Assembly (NCBI GenBank): GCA_025766275.1 | Contig: JAFKAC010000023.1 | Location: 736,903-800,902, forward strand | Source: Lactarius indigo | Taxonomy: Eukaryota; Basidiomycota; Agaricomycetes; Russulales; Russulaceae | Length of the DNA stretch: 64,000 bases | Direction: 5' to 3' | In this document: piece after piece, positions 8,379-18,000 of the stretch | Layout: each line of letters starts with the position of its first letter | Numbering within the stretch: the stretch's first letter is position 1 | Position numbers and translations under genes: made by a program | The notes under the pieces: generated by a model | Told to the model about the DNA's origin: nothing | What the model saw: only the letters and a program-made list of their open reading frames with translations | The model's database searches: none

Positions 8379-10300
8379 AATTGTTGGAGGATGATGTCTT
8401 TTACATCGTCTGATTCTCCTGCTACTCCGTTAAGCCAATTGCTGGCACGCTGCTGAGGGGGTACGTCTTGAACCGCCCTGGTAGCGACTTCGGGTTCCTG
8501 TTGATGATAGTCGGTGTCGACATACCGACTAGTAGATGCTTGGGGTTGATAGCTTCCCCGTGGTTGTCTGCAGTCTCGTGCCATGTGTCCGTCCTTTCCA
8601 CAATTATAGCAAGTAACTGGCCTTTGATTGTTGCGTCCTCCTCCCCTCTGTAAAAATCCTCCCCTTGGTTGATATGGGGGACGAGGGGCAAGTATGTCTT
8701 CAGCCCCTGCGAGTCGCCCTCGAATTCGATCTGCAGAGGTGTCCATGGCGTTTGGATCTCGTAGATTTCTTGGCTGCCATGAACTTCTTGGTGGTCCCTG
8801 CCACTGTCGTTGTTGTCGTTGTCTTCCTAGTCCCTGTCCAGGGGGAACTCCCTTGTTCAACACCGCTTTAAGGTGGAGATATTGCTGTTGACGAGTGGTA
8901 GCCACTTCCTTCCACTCGCGGTAGCTGTGAGGATTATCTAGGGTGTAGACCTTTTCATATAGGTCCTTTGGTAGTCCGCTTGCAAATAGGTCCAGCGTCT
9001 GCGGATTGTCGAGTCGATACTGAGCGCGGCGTATCAGTTGTTCGAATTGGGTGCAATACTCATCTAGATTGCCTCCAATCATCTTGACTCCTTTCTTGAG
9101 CTCGTATTGAGCTTGCTCTTGTTCCATCGTGTTGCGGAAGCGCTGCATAAAGCTGCGCATGACTTCGTTCCATAGTCCTTCACTAGTGTGGGGTATACCA
9201 GCTTGTATCTGGCCGTTGAGCCAGGTAAGCATTGCTAATACCCATTCGCTGACGTTGACACCTTTGATGTAAGATAGGAAGAGTAGGGCTCGTCGATAGG
9301 GTGTGGCCATTATGCCTTCATCTGCATTCATACCCCAGTAAACATGCCACTGAGTGAGAAACGCTTCGACTTTGGCGCGTTCTCCGTCAAATACTGTGGG
9401 TGCTTCGCCAGCCAACTTGTTACTTGGAGGGGGAATAATAGGACCTGCACCTGGTAATCCTCCTCCTGGTGGTCCTCCTGGGAATCCCCCAGGGAATCCT
9501 TTGAACCCCGGTCCTCTTGATGGGGGTCCTCCACCTCCTTCTCCTCTGGGCAGGTCACCAGGGGGTCCACCTCCTCCACTGGGGGGGTCGGCTACGTCGG
9601 GTCCAATGGCACGATGGATTGCTACGTCATCGTCGGTCATTTGATGACCAGTGTATGGGTTAATAGGAGCTAAATTAGCTTGCGATTCTTCTGCAATGCA
9701 TCTTTGTTCTTCTAGGGCGATCTGGTCCCTTGCTTCGCTAGTGAGGTATATCTCTTCTTGAGTAATGGTGGCTGTTGCCATTGCGACTGCTGGGCTATGG
9801 ATGTGGATTACTTCTGGTTCGGGTTGGTGAATAGTTAACGACTCAGTTCGTTGTATGATGTGGTCGCCGATGGCCCCTAGGCTCGCTTCTTCTGCTGGCG
9901 TTGTTCCCCGACTTGATGGTTGACTCTCAGAGGCTTCTTCTCCACTGATTCCTTCGTCGGTGTGTTCTTGTGCTTGTCTGTCAATAGGACCGTAATCTGC
10001 GCGGCTATTAAGCTCTCGCACGTCGATATCGCAGTTGTAATTTCTTCCTGCTGGTCGTACAATATCCCAGCGACGATCTATAGGGTTCCAAGTAACCTCG
10101 ACCCAGCAGAGATGTTCGAAGTTAAACTCAACGGGTCGGAAACGGTTAGGACCGTTGAACTCTACGAAATATCCGGTGTCTTCTCCTCTTTCTCTCCACT
10201 GAGCTGCTCCTAAGAATCTTGTTGGTACGTTGCAATCTCCTCGTCGTTCAATATGATAGGGACGGAAGGACGTCCACTGGTCTCTGGTCGAATACGCCAC
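8348..10300 (-). CDS. gag: Gypsy A1 Gag
   Basis: About 650 codons from a GTG at 10300; the upstream frame runs into the LTR. The N-terminal part has TRDQWTSF, FLGAAQWRERG and LCWVEVTWNP. A Gly/Pro-rich linker (PPSGGGGPPGD, FPGGFPGGPPGGG) follows. The capsid-like part has PTVFDGERAKVEAFLTQWHV and LDLFASGLPKDLYEK. A CCHC zinc knuckle (CYNCGKDGHMARDC) lies about 90 residues before the end. There is no ATG in the first ~175 codons; the first is at 9781 (MATATITQEE). The reading frame before that ATG is nevertheless conserved in A2. Non-AUG initiation or a spliced start is possible. Confidence 0.92.
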   Translation of the reverse strand: MAYSTRDQWTSFRPYHIERRGDCNVPTRFLGAAQWRERGEDTGYFVEFNGPNRFRPVEFNFEHLCWVEVTWNPIDRRWDIVRPAGRNYNCDIDVRELNSRADYGPIDRQAQEHTDEGISGEEASESQPSSRGTTPAEEASLGAIGDHIIQRTESLTIHQPEPEVIHIHSPAVAMATATITQEEIYLTSEARDQIALEEQRCIAEESQANLAPINPYTGHQMTDDDVAIHRAIGPDVADPPSGGGGPPGDLPRGEGGGGPPSRGPGFKGFPGGFPGGPPGGGLPGAGPIIPPPSNKLAGEAPTVFDGERAKVEAFLTQWHVYWGMNADEGIMATPYRRALLFLSYIKGVNVSEWVLAMLTWLNGQIQAGIPHTSEGLWNEVMRSFMQRFRNTMEQEQAQYELKKGVKMIGGNLDEYCTQFEQLIRRAQYRLDNPQTLDLFASGLPKDLYEKVYTLDNPHSYREWKEVATTRQQQYLHLKAVLNKGVPPGQGLGRQRQQRQWQGPPRSSWQPRNLRDPNAMDTSADRIRGRLAGAEDILAPRPPYQPRGGFLQRGGGRNNQRPVTCYNCGKDGHMARDCRQPRGSYQPQASTSRYVDTDYHQQEPEVATRAVQDVPPQQRASNWLNGVAGESDDVKDIILQQLWKKEGFQDA

Positions 10301-10307
10301 GATGAGG

Positions 10308-10320
10308 ATCTTGGTCTTAA
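10308..10320 (-). promoter_or_regulatory. Primer-binding site of A1 (self-priming type)
   Basis: Directly inside the 5' LTR the element strand reads TT then AAGACCAAGAT. This 11-mer is the exact complement of ATCTTGGTCTT in the LTR hairpin, where the mRNA is expected to begin. That is the arrangement of Tf1/sushi elements, which prime from their own mRNA 5' end. Confidence 0.75.
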
Positions 10321-10826
10321 TGTAACGCTCCACCGGCGTTAGTCCAACTTGGACTCGTAAAGGGCGTAATCAACTTAGCGGAAGTTAGGCGAATGGGGAA
10401 CACGTGTCAACCCAACGCAGGCTGAACAGGGGCGCACTGGCACACGCTGCAGCAAAAGGTATAAAGAGGAGTGTCCTTGGTTGACGAGCGGAAGCACACT
10501 TAGTTCAAGACTAAGGCAGACAGGAAACAAGTCAGATGGTGGATTGAAGAAGACCAAGATGGGGACTCTTGGTCTTCCGAGTCAACTACTTATACAAATA
10601 CGCGCGGGCTTTAAAGCGCCGCTGGAATAATAGGTAACCAATAGCGTAACTAGCTCGAACCCTAGTACAGCTATCCTAGAAATGAGTCATACATGAGTCA
10701 CAATCACATGTGGACTACTATGCTGACTGATGCGATGTAAGAGTCTATGACTAATACTGATATCGGACCGTAGTCATAACCGGTCATGAGTCGTGTGTAA
10801 TGAATCATCAAGTTCATACCGTAACA
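10321..10826 (-). repeat. 5' LTR of Gypsy A1
   Basis: 506 bp, matching the 3' LTR at all but eight positions. The inverted repeat arms are at 10549-10559 and 10567-10577. A minus-strand TATAAGTAG at 10594-10586 is 34 nt before ATCTTGG, which places the likely transcription start at the second hairpin arm. Confidence 0.96.
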
Positions 10827-10831
10827 TGAGG

Positions 10832-10952
10832 ACTGTGAGTGCTGGGGAAATTGGACTGGAGCAGGAGAAGGTACAGGATTAATAGAAGGAGAGTGAGTCC
10901 ATTGTGCAATTGGAGGGGCCTGATTAAAAGGAATAGGCTGGGGTGAGACAAT
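10832..10952 (-). pseudogene. hAT/DUF659-like gene fragment between A1 and LTR D
   Basis: Minus-strand reading IVSPQPIPFNQAPPIAQW to FPQHSQSS, a Pro-rich linker. It joins in frame with SSVFQQQFNEP at 3029 when A1 is removed, and with RTYVP at 44338 when LTR D is removed. Confidence 0.6.
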
Positions 10953-10957
10953 TGAAA

Positions 10958-11451
10958 TGTTATGGACTAAGCTTGTTTTTCAACTTTACCTTAATTTCTT
11001 ACTTACACTTGCGTTTGTGGGAAAGTCTTTCCTTTCTTGGCTTTCCCTTTCTTGGACCTGCTGCGCACTAGGAGCCTTAAGATTCTCTCCTAGTGCAAAG
11101 TGAGACAATGAGACACTCATTGTCCTTATAAGTCTTTATTACTACTATACTTGGGCTAAATGCACCCTTTTATGGCAGGTGTCTCACTTTTGTTAAAACT
11201 GAGACATGTCTCACTTGCCTTTTATATCCTTGTTTCTTCCCACACTTACTGCGGATAGCTGTGCACACCTTCTTCTTTTTCCCGTGCCTGCTGCGGATTG
11301 CTGTACTTTCTTCTCACGCTTGCTGCGGATTGCGCCATTTGTTTGTTCTGCACAAACAAACCTTTTTCTATATAAGTCGTGGCCCTAAGTAGCTTGTATC
11401 CTTAGACTCGACTTCTTTACCATCACAGTATACATTGTTTTTCCATTCCCT
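10958..11451 (+). repeat. Solo LTR family D, left part
   Basis: Starts TGTTATGG and continues at 44139-44332, which ends CGTTACA. The total is about 688 bp without inner insertions. Flanking 5-mers are TGAAA (10953-10957) and TGGAA (44333-44337), a duplication with one transition. A TATATAAG box is at about 11370. Three imperfect direct repeats containing TGCTGCGGATTGC lie at 11230-11335. No gene is visible in it. Confidence 0.65.
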
Positions 11452-11709
11452 TGATGAACAGCACAAATAGAGAGCATACTCACAGTGGCAAAGGTGACTG
11501 TGGTGAGATATGCAGAGAGTGCTTGAAGCAGCAACAGGAGGTTGTCAGGCAAGTAAAGCAATAGTCTCTGGCACACAACAGTGAGGAACTGATATGACAT
11601 TAAAGAGGAGGAGACATACCTGGCACACAACAGTGAGGAACTGATGTGGACCAGGAGCGTACATGGTACTCTACTTATACTCCTACAGGTAGTGACAATA
11701 GTACAATGC
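11452..11709 (-). repeat. Solo LTR B3, first of three parts
   Basis: Starts TGATGAACAGC. Further parts are at 28023-28259 and 44007-44133, ending CACTTATCAACA. The flanking duplication TCCCT (11447-11451, 44134-44138) is perfect. The parts add to about 622 bp, the length of LTR B1 (623 bp). Gypsy A2 and the KDZ transposon are the two insertions that split it. Confidence 0.92.
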
Positions 11710-12722
11710 TGTTATGGTTGCATGTATCGGACCCTTACTGTACCGGTTGTGGCTACGGCGGTAAGGTAGATTAGTCACGGACTCGGGGTTTACGATAGGA
11801 GTTAGGTGTTGAGGGATGACTCGATCCTAGTACAGGTAGTAGTAGTACTAGGATTGCGCTACTTATGCGACACGTTGGACGCTACATTACGGTGACTCAT
11901 AGCAGCGCTTGAAAGCCTGCTCTTCTTGTACTTAAGGTAGCTGCAGAAGACCAAGATACGCCATCTTGGTCTTCTTCAATCGTCACTTCTCTGTCTTCGC
12001 ATTTCGAGTCTCGCCTCTGTTGATAAGTGGCCCGTGCGCACTTAGCGGCTCTAAAGGACTTGCAGATATGGACTGCTTTAGATAAGATATATTGGACCTG
12101 TAAATTAGATTATATGATCTGTACAATCTCGGACTTCTTAGCTTATCTATGACATCATGTACAATGACATCATGTAGAACACTCTGGACATTTCATTGTA
12201 CTCCTTCCTTTGTTCTCTTTGCGGCGTTATCTTTATTGTGATGTCACTATGATATCATACTTGTCTGGACTTTCTTTGTTCTGGTCGCCTTGTTCTCCTT
12301 TGGTACATTCCTTTTGTCCTGTATGTAGAACAACGCTCCTTGTATTCCGTGACTCTATGTTACTGTCCTTGTACTAGTGTCACACCCCTGTATAGTATAA
12401 GTAGAGTACTCTGTACGCCCTGGTCCACATCAGTTCTCACTCTGTTGTGTGCCAGACTTCCACTTTGCTTCACTCTGCTTGACACCCCTGTGCTGCTTCC
12501 AGTCACCCTCTATATCTCACCACAGTCTTATCAGTCACTGTGAGTATAGTTCCTATGTGTCTGTTCATCAGCCTCCATTCTGATTGGCAGTGCCACAGTT
12601 ATACTAGTGTCTTCAAACATCTAGAAGATTGCCTTCGTGCCATACATCTTAGGACGTGATTAGCTAAGTTACAAGGTTGCCTTACCAAGCTCAAGTCGAG
12701 CTAACGTCGTGACGGCGTTACA
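11710..12722 (+). repeat. 5' LTR of A2 (split by solo LTR B2)
   Basis: LTR of family A in plus orientation, TGTTATGG to GGCGTTACA. Hairpin arms GAAGACCAAGAT at 11946-11957 and ATCTTGGTCTTC at 11963-11974 are present. The segment 12018-12575 is a later insertion. Confidence 0.93.
12018..12570 (+). repeat. Solo LTR B2 in the A2 5' LTR
   Basis: 553 bp, TGTTGATAAGTG to CTGTTCATCA, flanked by perfect GCCTC duplications (12013-12017, 12571-12575). It lacks the 70-bp internal duplication seen in B1 and B3. A TATA-like GTATAAGTAG motif is at about 12397. Confidence 0.93.
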
Positions 12723-12724
12723 TT

Positions 12725-12735
12725 AAGACCAAGAT
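12725..12735 (+). promoter_or_regulatory. Primer-binding site of A2
   Basis: AAGACCAAGAT, two bases (TT) after the 5' LTR. It is exactly complementary to the ATCTTGGTCTT arm of the LTR hairpin, as in A1 and A0. Confidence 0.75.
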
Positions 12736-12742
12736 ACTCACT

Positions 12743-13475
12743 GTGGCAACCGTCAATACCAGAGATCAGTGGACAAACTTTCATCCTTATTATCTAGAGC
12801 AAAGAGGAGACCGCAACATACCAACCCGATTCCTAGGAGCAGCCAGGTGGAGAGACCGAGGAGACGAAACCAGATACTTTGTAGAGTTCAACAGACCTAC
12901 AAGGTTCAGACCTGTTGAGTTCAATTTCGACCACTTGTGTTGGGTAGAAATTACGTGGAACCCCGTAGACCACCACTGGGACGTCGTCAGACCAGCAGGA
13001 AGACAATATCAGTGCGACATCGACGTGCGCGAACTCAATTCACAAGCCGATTGGGGGCCCATTGACGGCCAGATACGAGAACACTCCACTGGAGAAGCAG
13101 TAAGCGCAGAAACTGAAGAGGACGAACAAAGCGAAGAAAATCAACCCGCAAGCGTCAGACCTATCGAGCAATACACCATCCAACGAGCTGAGTCTTTACA
13201 CATCTCAGAACAACCAGAAGTCATTCACGTGCGAGCACCAGCAGCAGAAATGGCGACAACCACTATGACGACTGAAGAAATCATGAGCGTTAGAGAACAA
13301 GTGGCGCGAGAAGCGGCCGAAGCAATCAGACAAGAATCACAGCAACACCTTATGCCCATCAATCCCGAAACGGGACATCGTATGACTGTAGACGACGCAG
13401 CAATCTTTCGGGCTATCGGACCCGATCAAGGAGACCCCCCATCAGGGGGCAGATGAAGACAAGGACTGCTGCTCG
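12743..13475 (+). pseudogene. gag: A2 gag, 5' part
   Basis: Frame from a GTG at 12743 reading VATVNTRDQWTNFHPYY, then FLGAARWRDRG and LCWVEITWNPVD, closely parallel to A1 Gag. The first ATG comes only at MATTTMTTEEI (about 13250). The frame hits TGA at 13454-13456 (GGR-stop-RQG), then stays open to the copia-1 insertion at 13476 and resumes in the same frame at 20327. The stop would be a CGA-to-TGA change. Confidence 0.85.
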
Positions 13476-14018
13476 TGTTGAGACGTGACTGTTAAAGTCA
13501 CATGTCTCGTGGGATCTGATTGAGTCAGCCCACATACTAAATACGGTATCTGTCCCTTATGGACTTATGGACACTCCGGACTCATACGGACCGCTTTTGT
13601 TTATCTTTATTGTTAGATCCTTATATGGTTCTTATTGTTCTTTCTATTGTTAAGATACCGGTATTGTCTGCTTTAGGCAGCTATTGTTCTCTGCCATCCA
13701 ATGGCATTTCTCCCTCTGGCGCACAGACCACCTGTATTGTGTTTGGGTCACCAGTGCGCACAGACCATTATTAGCTAAGCATCCTGTATATAAGGACTGC
13801 TGTTTTCGCCTCTACACTTCAGAGTTCCTTCTACCTCTGAAGTGTAAGTTCCTTCTTTCTACCTTACTCATTCACCTTTACTCATAAGACGTTCTATAGA
13901 ACTTGTCTGTCTCTAGGTGTGTAGTAATGGTATTAGAGTTCCTTCTACCTCTGAAGTAACTTGTCTGTCTCTAGCTGCCCAAGCTTAAACCTTTGCTTGT
14001 TAGTTCTGCGCTTCAACA
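13476..14018 (+). repeat. 5' LTR of copia-1
   Basis: 543 bp, TGTTGAGACG to CTTCAACA. It begins with a short inverted repeat (GTGACTGTTAAAGTCAC). A TATATAAGG box lies at about 13788. It is the same as 19779-20321 wherever compared. Confidence 0.97.
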
Positions 14019-14032
14019 GGTTATGGGCCCTG
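14019..14032 (+). promoter_or_regulatory. Copia-1 primer-binding site (half-tRNA type)
   Basis: GGTTATGGGCCCTG directly after the LTR. It complements the anticodon-stem region of initiator tRNA-Met (CAGGGCUCAUAACC in yeast) at 13 of 14 positions, with a G-U pair at the other. This resembles Drosophila copia, which primes from a cleaved initiator tRNA. Confidence 0.65.
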
Positions 14033-15023
14033 ACGCCTAATAACTAACTTGCTTCATCAGATCTACTTGTGTCAACTTGCTCTCTCAGCCGACCACATAT
14101 CTTTTTGTCGTCCCCTACCTTTCCAGTGAGCATCCTCTATCCTCTTTCGACACACCCTTCTTTCTCGTCCACCATGACTTCGGTCATGTGCCATTTTGGC
14201 TAGCCTCCTAAGGAGGTTCTCATGAGAGGTTCTACATAACCTCAAATTCCTCTGTGCGCACTACTATATCTTCATTACCCAGTCTTCGTCTGGAAGTGCT
14301 TTCATAGGCCAATAGGGGAAGACCCTTGCGGCTATAGGCCTCTTTAATGGTTGGGTGATACTCGGTTAATACCTGGGTCACTTTAAGGGGTGTGAAGGCC
14401 TGGTTAATAGTCAAACCCAGAAGTCCTTCCCTCTGACACAACTAGGAGACGCTACTTAGTACTATACATAGTAGCTATGACTAGACCTCTGCTAGGAGAA
14501 GTATTCGCTCCCTTTGTGCAGGATTCGCTGCATAGCATGTATCACTAGTCTAGTTACTTAGTACCAAGACCCTTAATGGTCTGTTCTAGAGACTCCACAG
14601 ACGGAAGATTCAGTTGTTATGGGAGTTGATCCCTATCACTGTCTCTTGAACTCGCTGTCGGCTCCTCTCTAGGGTACTACCCTTTACTATAGATCCTTAG
14701 TAGCCCCAGCATCAAGGCTGTAAAGCTGAGGGATACAGAGACTTAGTAGTCCTTCGCCGGACCAAAAGCTCCTATTCCGTCGAAGCCAACAAAGCTGTTG
14801 CATGACTATTACCCATAGTAACATTTGGGCTTCGTGGGTCTTAGTATAAGGCAGCCATCAGTACAATGATTCCACTATATAACTATATCCAAGTCGCACA
14901 CACTTGAGGCATGACACAAAGTGTTATGGAGTATAGCGCTCCTATGGCAGGACCATTACTTTCTCTACCAAGATCTGAGCTGGTTCTGACTGCTCCTCGG
15001 AACCAGATACACAAACATCTCAA
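14033..15023 (+). other. Copia-1 leader, no gene seen
   Basis: About 1 kb between the primer-binding site and the gag-pol start. It is rich in pyrimidine stretches and I see no convincing coding sequence. It is likely the 5' untranslated and packaging region. Confidence 0.6.
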
Positions 15024-18000
15024 ATGTCTTTCCACCTTGTCTTCCCTCCGTCCGTCACCCTCGCCAAGTTGGATGGCACCAACTGGCAGACCTGGTCTGC
15101 CACCTTCACCTCCCTCATGCTAATGAATGGGTGCAGCAGGCACCTTACACATGGTGCTCCTGCGTCTGTGCCCCAACATCCCCCTCTTGCAGCAGGTGCT
15201 GTGGGGCCCACTGGCCCTACAGATGAGGGACTCGCCATCCTTGCCCTCTGGGCAAAACAAGAAGAGGTCATTACTGGCCTCCTATTCTTATCAGTGACAA
15301 CGGAGGTCCTATCTGGTATTCACTCCTCCCACATCTTCCCAACAGTCCATGACAAGTTTGTGGAGTTGGAGAACCTCTATGGTCAGGTTGGCTCTATGGC
15401 CACCTTTAATATTTGGGTGGGCTTGGCAAATACCAAGCTTCAGGAAGGTAGCCCCTTCCTACCTCAGCTCCAAAAAATGTTGGACCTGAGGAACACCCTG
15501 GTGGAGCAGGGAATGCCCATCTCAGACATGCAAATGTCTTTTATACTTCTAGACGCGCTTCCCCCCTCCTATAGCACCATAGCAGGTACCATCCTGGCCT
15601 CTGGCCCCCCCTCTAACCTTCAACCTCAGGACCTCATCAACAGGTTCATAAATGAGGAATCCCGTCTCGCCGGTCCCATGGCGTCCTACAACAAGGTCGC
15701 CCCCGTCAAAAAATCTTCGGCCCCTCACGCTCATGAGGCGAGGCCATCGGGCAGCTCTGTGTCTTCGGACATAATCTGCCATTACTGCAAAAAACCTGGC
15801 CATAAAAAGCCAGAATGTTACAAACTCAAACGGGACCAGGAGAATGCTAAGAAGGGGAAGGCAGGACAGCGGGCAAAGGCTGCCCAGAATACCACAGTAG
15901 AGGTGCCGGACTCGCTTCCGGCAAACAGGTTAAATAGCATACCTGTACCAAAGAGCCGACTATTTACTATAGTCAATGGCTCTGGCAAAATAGAGGAGGT
16001 ACATGAAGTACCTCAGGTTTCCCTTTACACGATGGGTACACATAGTACCCAGATTGCATCAAAATGGATGATGGACAGCGGGGCGTCAGCACACTTTACA
16101 CCCCACATAGAAGACTACGACACCTACACTCCTCACAAAGGTGTTGAAGTACTTCTAGGAGATAACTCCCTACTAAGGAGTGTTGGTACTGGAACGGTAA
16201 CAATCCATACCAACTTTGGGTATGACCTAAAAATCTCCAATGTGCTGCACCTACCTAATACGCACTCGCGTATACTGTCCACCCCTGCCCTAACAGCAAA
16301 GGGGGCCATAGTAAGTTTTGATGCCACTACCTTTGCTATAAGGTATGATGGGAAAACCATTGCGGAAGGACACAAGGCTTCAGGCCTATATTGGCTTGAT
16401 GGGCACCATAAAGTAAATGCCCAAGCAACTGCATCTGCTAGCCTTGATGTCTGGCATCAGCGCATGGGACATATGTCCAAAGAAGCGCTCCAAAGATATG
16501 CTCCAAAGTCCGTAAAAGGACTTAACATAGATGAATCCCCTGAGGAAGAAGGTCCCTGTCATGGGTGTGAACTTGGCAAGTCCACCCGCAAACCTTTTCC
16601 TCCTTCCCAGAAGCGTGCACAAGAATCCCTTGAACTTGTGCACAGTGACCTTGTTGGCCCACTACAGAGTAACTCTATCCAGGGCAACAAATACTTTGCC
16701 ACCTTCATCGATGACTTCTCAAAAGCTGCAGTTGTCATCCCTATGAAGTCAAAAGACGAGTTTACGGGTGCCTTCCTACACTACAAGGCATGGGCTGAAA
16801 AACAACAAAATAAGCCCATTAAAACCCTGCACTCAGATCGTGGTGGCGAGTATGTCAACAATGTCCTTAAAGACATTCTTCTGGAGGAAGGGATTGAGCA
16901 TATGCTTATGATGCCTTATTCTCCACAACAGAACGGGAGAGCCGAGCGGTTTAACCGCACTATCATGGAAAAAGGCACCAGCATGCTTCATCATGCAGGT
17001 CTTAGCCTCGGCTTTTGGGAACAAGCAGTTCAAACTGCAGTGCACATCTATAATCGCACTCCCACCTGTTCTAATGAGTGGAAAACTCCGCTGGAGCTCT
17101 GGGATGGTACAGTCCCAGATGTCTCTTATCTTAGAGTATTCGGCTGTAAAGCCTACTATCATGTACCAGAACACAACCGGTGCAAATTAGATCCTAAATC
17201 AAAGGAAGCCGTGTTTGTGGGCTATGAACCCAATTCAAAGGGTTATAAACTCTGGGATAGACATAGCCGGTGCTTCGTCTCTTCACGAGATGTTACATTT
17301 GACGAAGCTACCTTCCCATCCCTGAGTGACCTGACTAGTCACTCCAAACCACCTATTACTTCTCCCATGTCCGGCGAACCTGCTAAAGGGGCTGCTGTTG
17401 CTGGTGAGATATTCTTTGTAGTGCCTAGTCAGCCTACGCCAGCTGTTGCCCCTGCAGCACCTCAGACACCAATCTTTGTCTTACCACCTGTTCAGGTGCC
17501 TGCAGTACCAGCACAACAGCCTAGCACACCCCCCAACACCTCTCCAAATCCCGCCGACCAGACAATATATCACACTCCTCCATCCCAAGCCCCTGCTCCT
17601 ACCACCCCAAGGCGCCCTCGCACTCGTTCGCAAGGAAGGCCGCCTGTAGTAACTGCCCCAATCCCTGCCCCTAACTTCAACAGGGACATCTCTCCTCCTA
17701 GGGAAACACCTAGATCTCCGAGGAATGGGCCAGTTACTACCCCTCCTCGCCCAAGGCGTGGAACCAGGGTACAATTCACAAATCCTCGCTACTACACTGA
17801 GGAGAACGATGAATTTGTGCCTGGGAGCAGTAGACTGGGAATGATGGACTTGCTGAACGCTGCTGAGGTTCCTGGCTACAAGGACCCGCAGACCTTTAAG
17901 CAAGCCATGGAGTCTGACCAAGCTGTCGATTGGCTTGAAGCATGCCAGTATGAACTGGATGCTCTCGACAAGCTTGATGTCTGGAGGCTTGAACCCCTTC

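Larger units (their letters stand above)
3035..10826 (-). mobile_element. Gypsy A1: complete chromodomain LTR retrotransposon
   Basis: 7.8-kb element with two 506-bp LTRs, a primer-binding site, gag, pol in the -1 frame and a polypurine tract. It is flanked by 5-bp duplications TGAGG (3030-3034 and 10827-10831). The LTRs differ at eight positions, all transitions and seven of them at a CpG, giving about 98.4% identity. It sits in a coding exon of the hAT-like gene. Gag and pol are almost intact, but a catalytic Asp of RNase H is replaced by Asn and one TGA precedes the last 126 codons. Confidence 0.97.

Noticed and set aside
11206..11388. Short frame with a hydrophobic start inside LTR D
   Set aside because: Lies within an LTR and across its imperfect direct repeats; no support as a gene.
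13559..13887. Frames of 67-71 codons repeated identically at 19862-20190
   Set aside because: They are within the two identical copia-1 LTRs.
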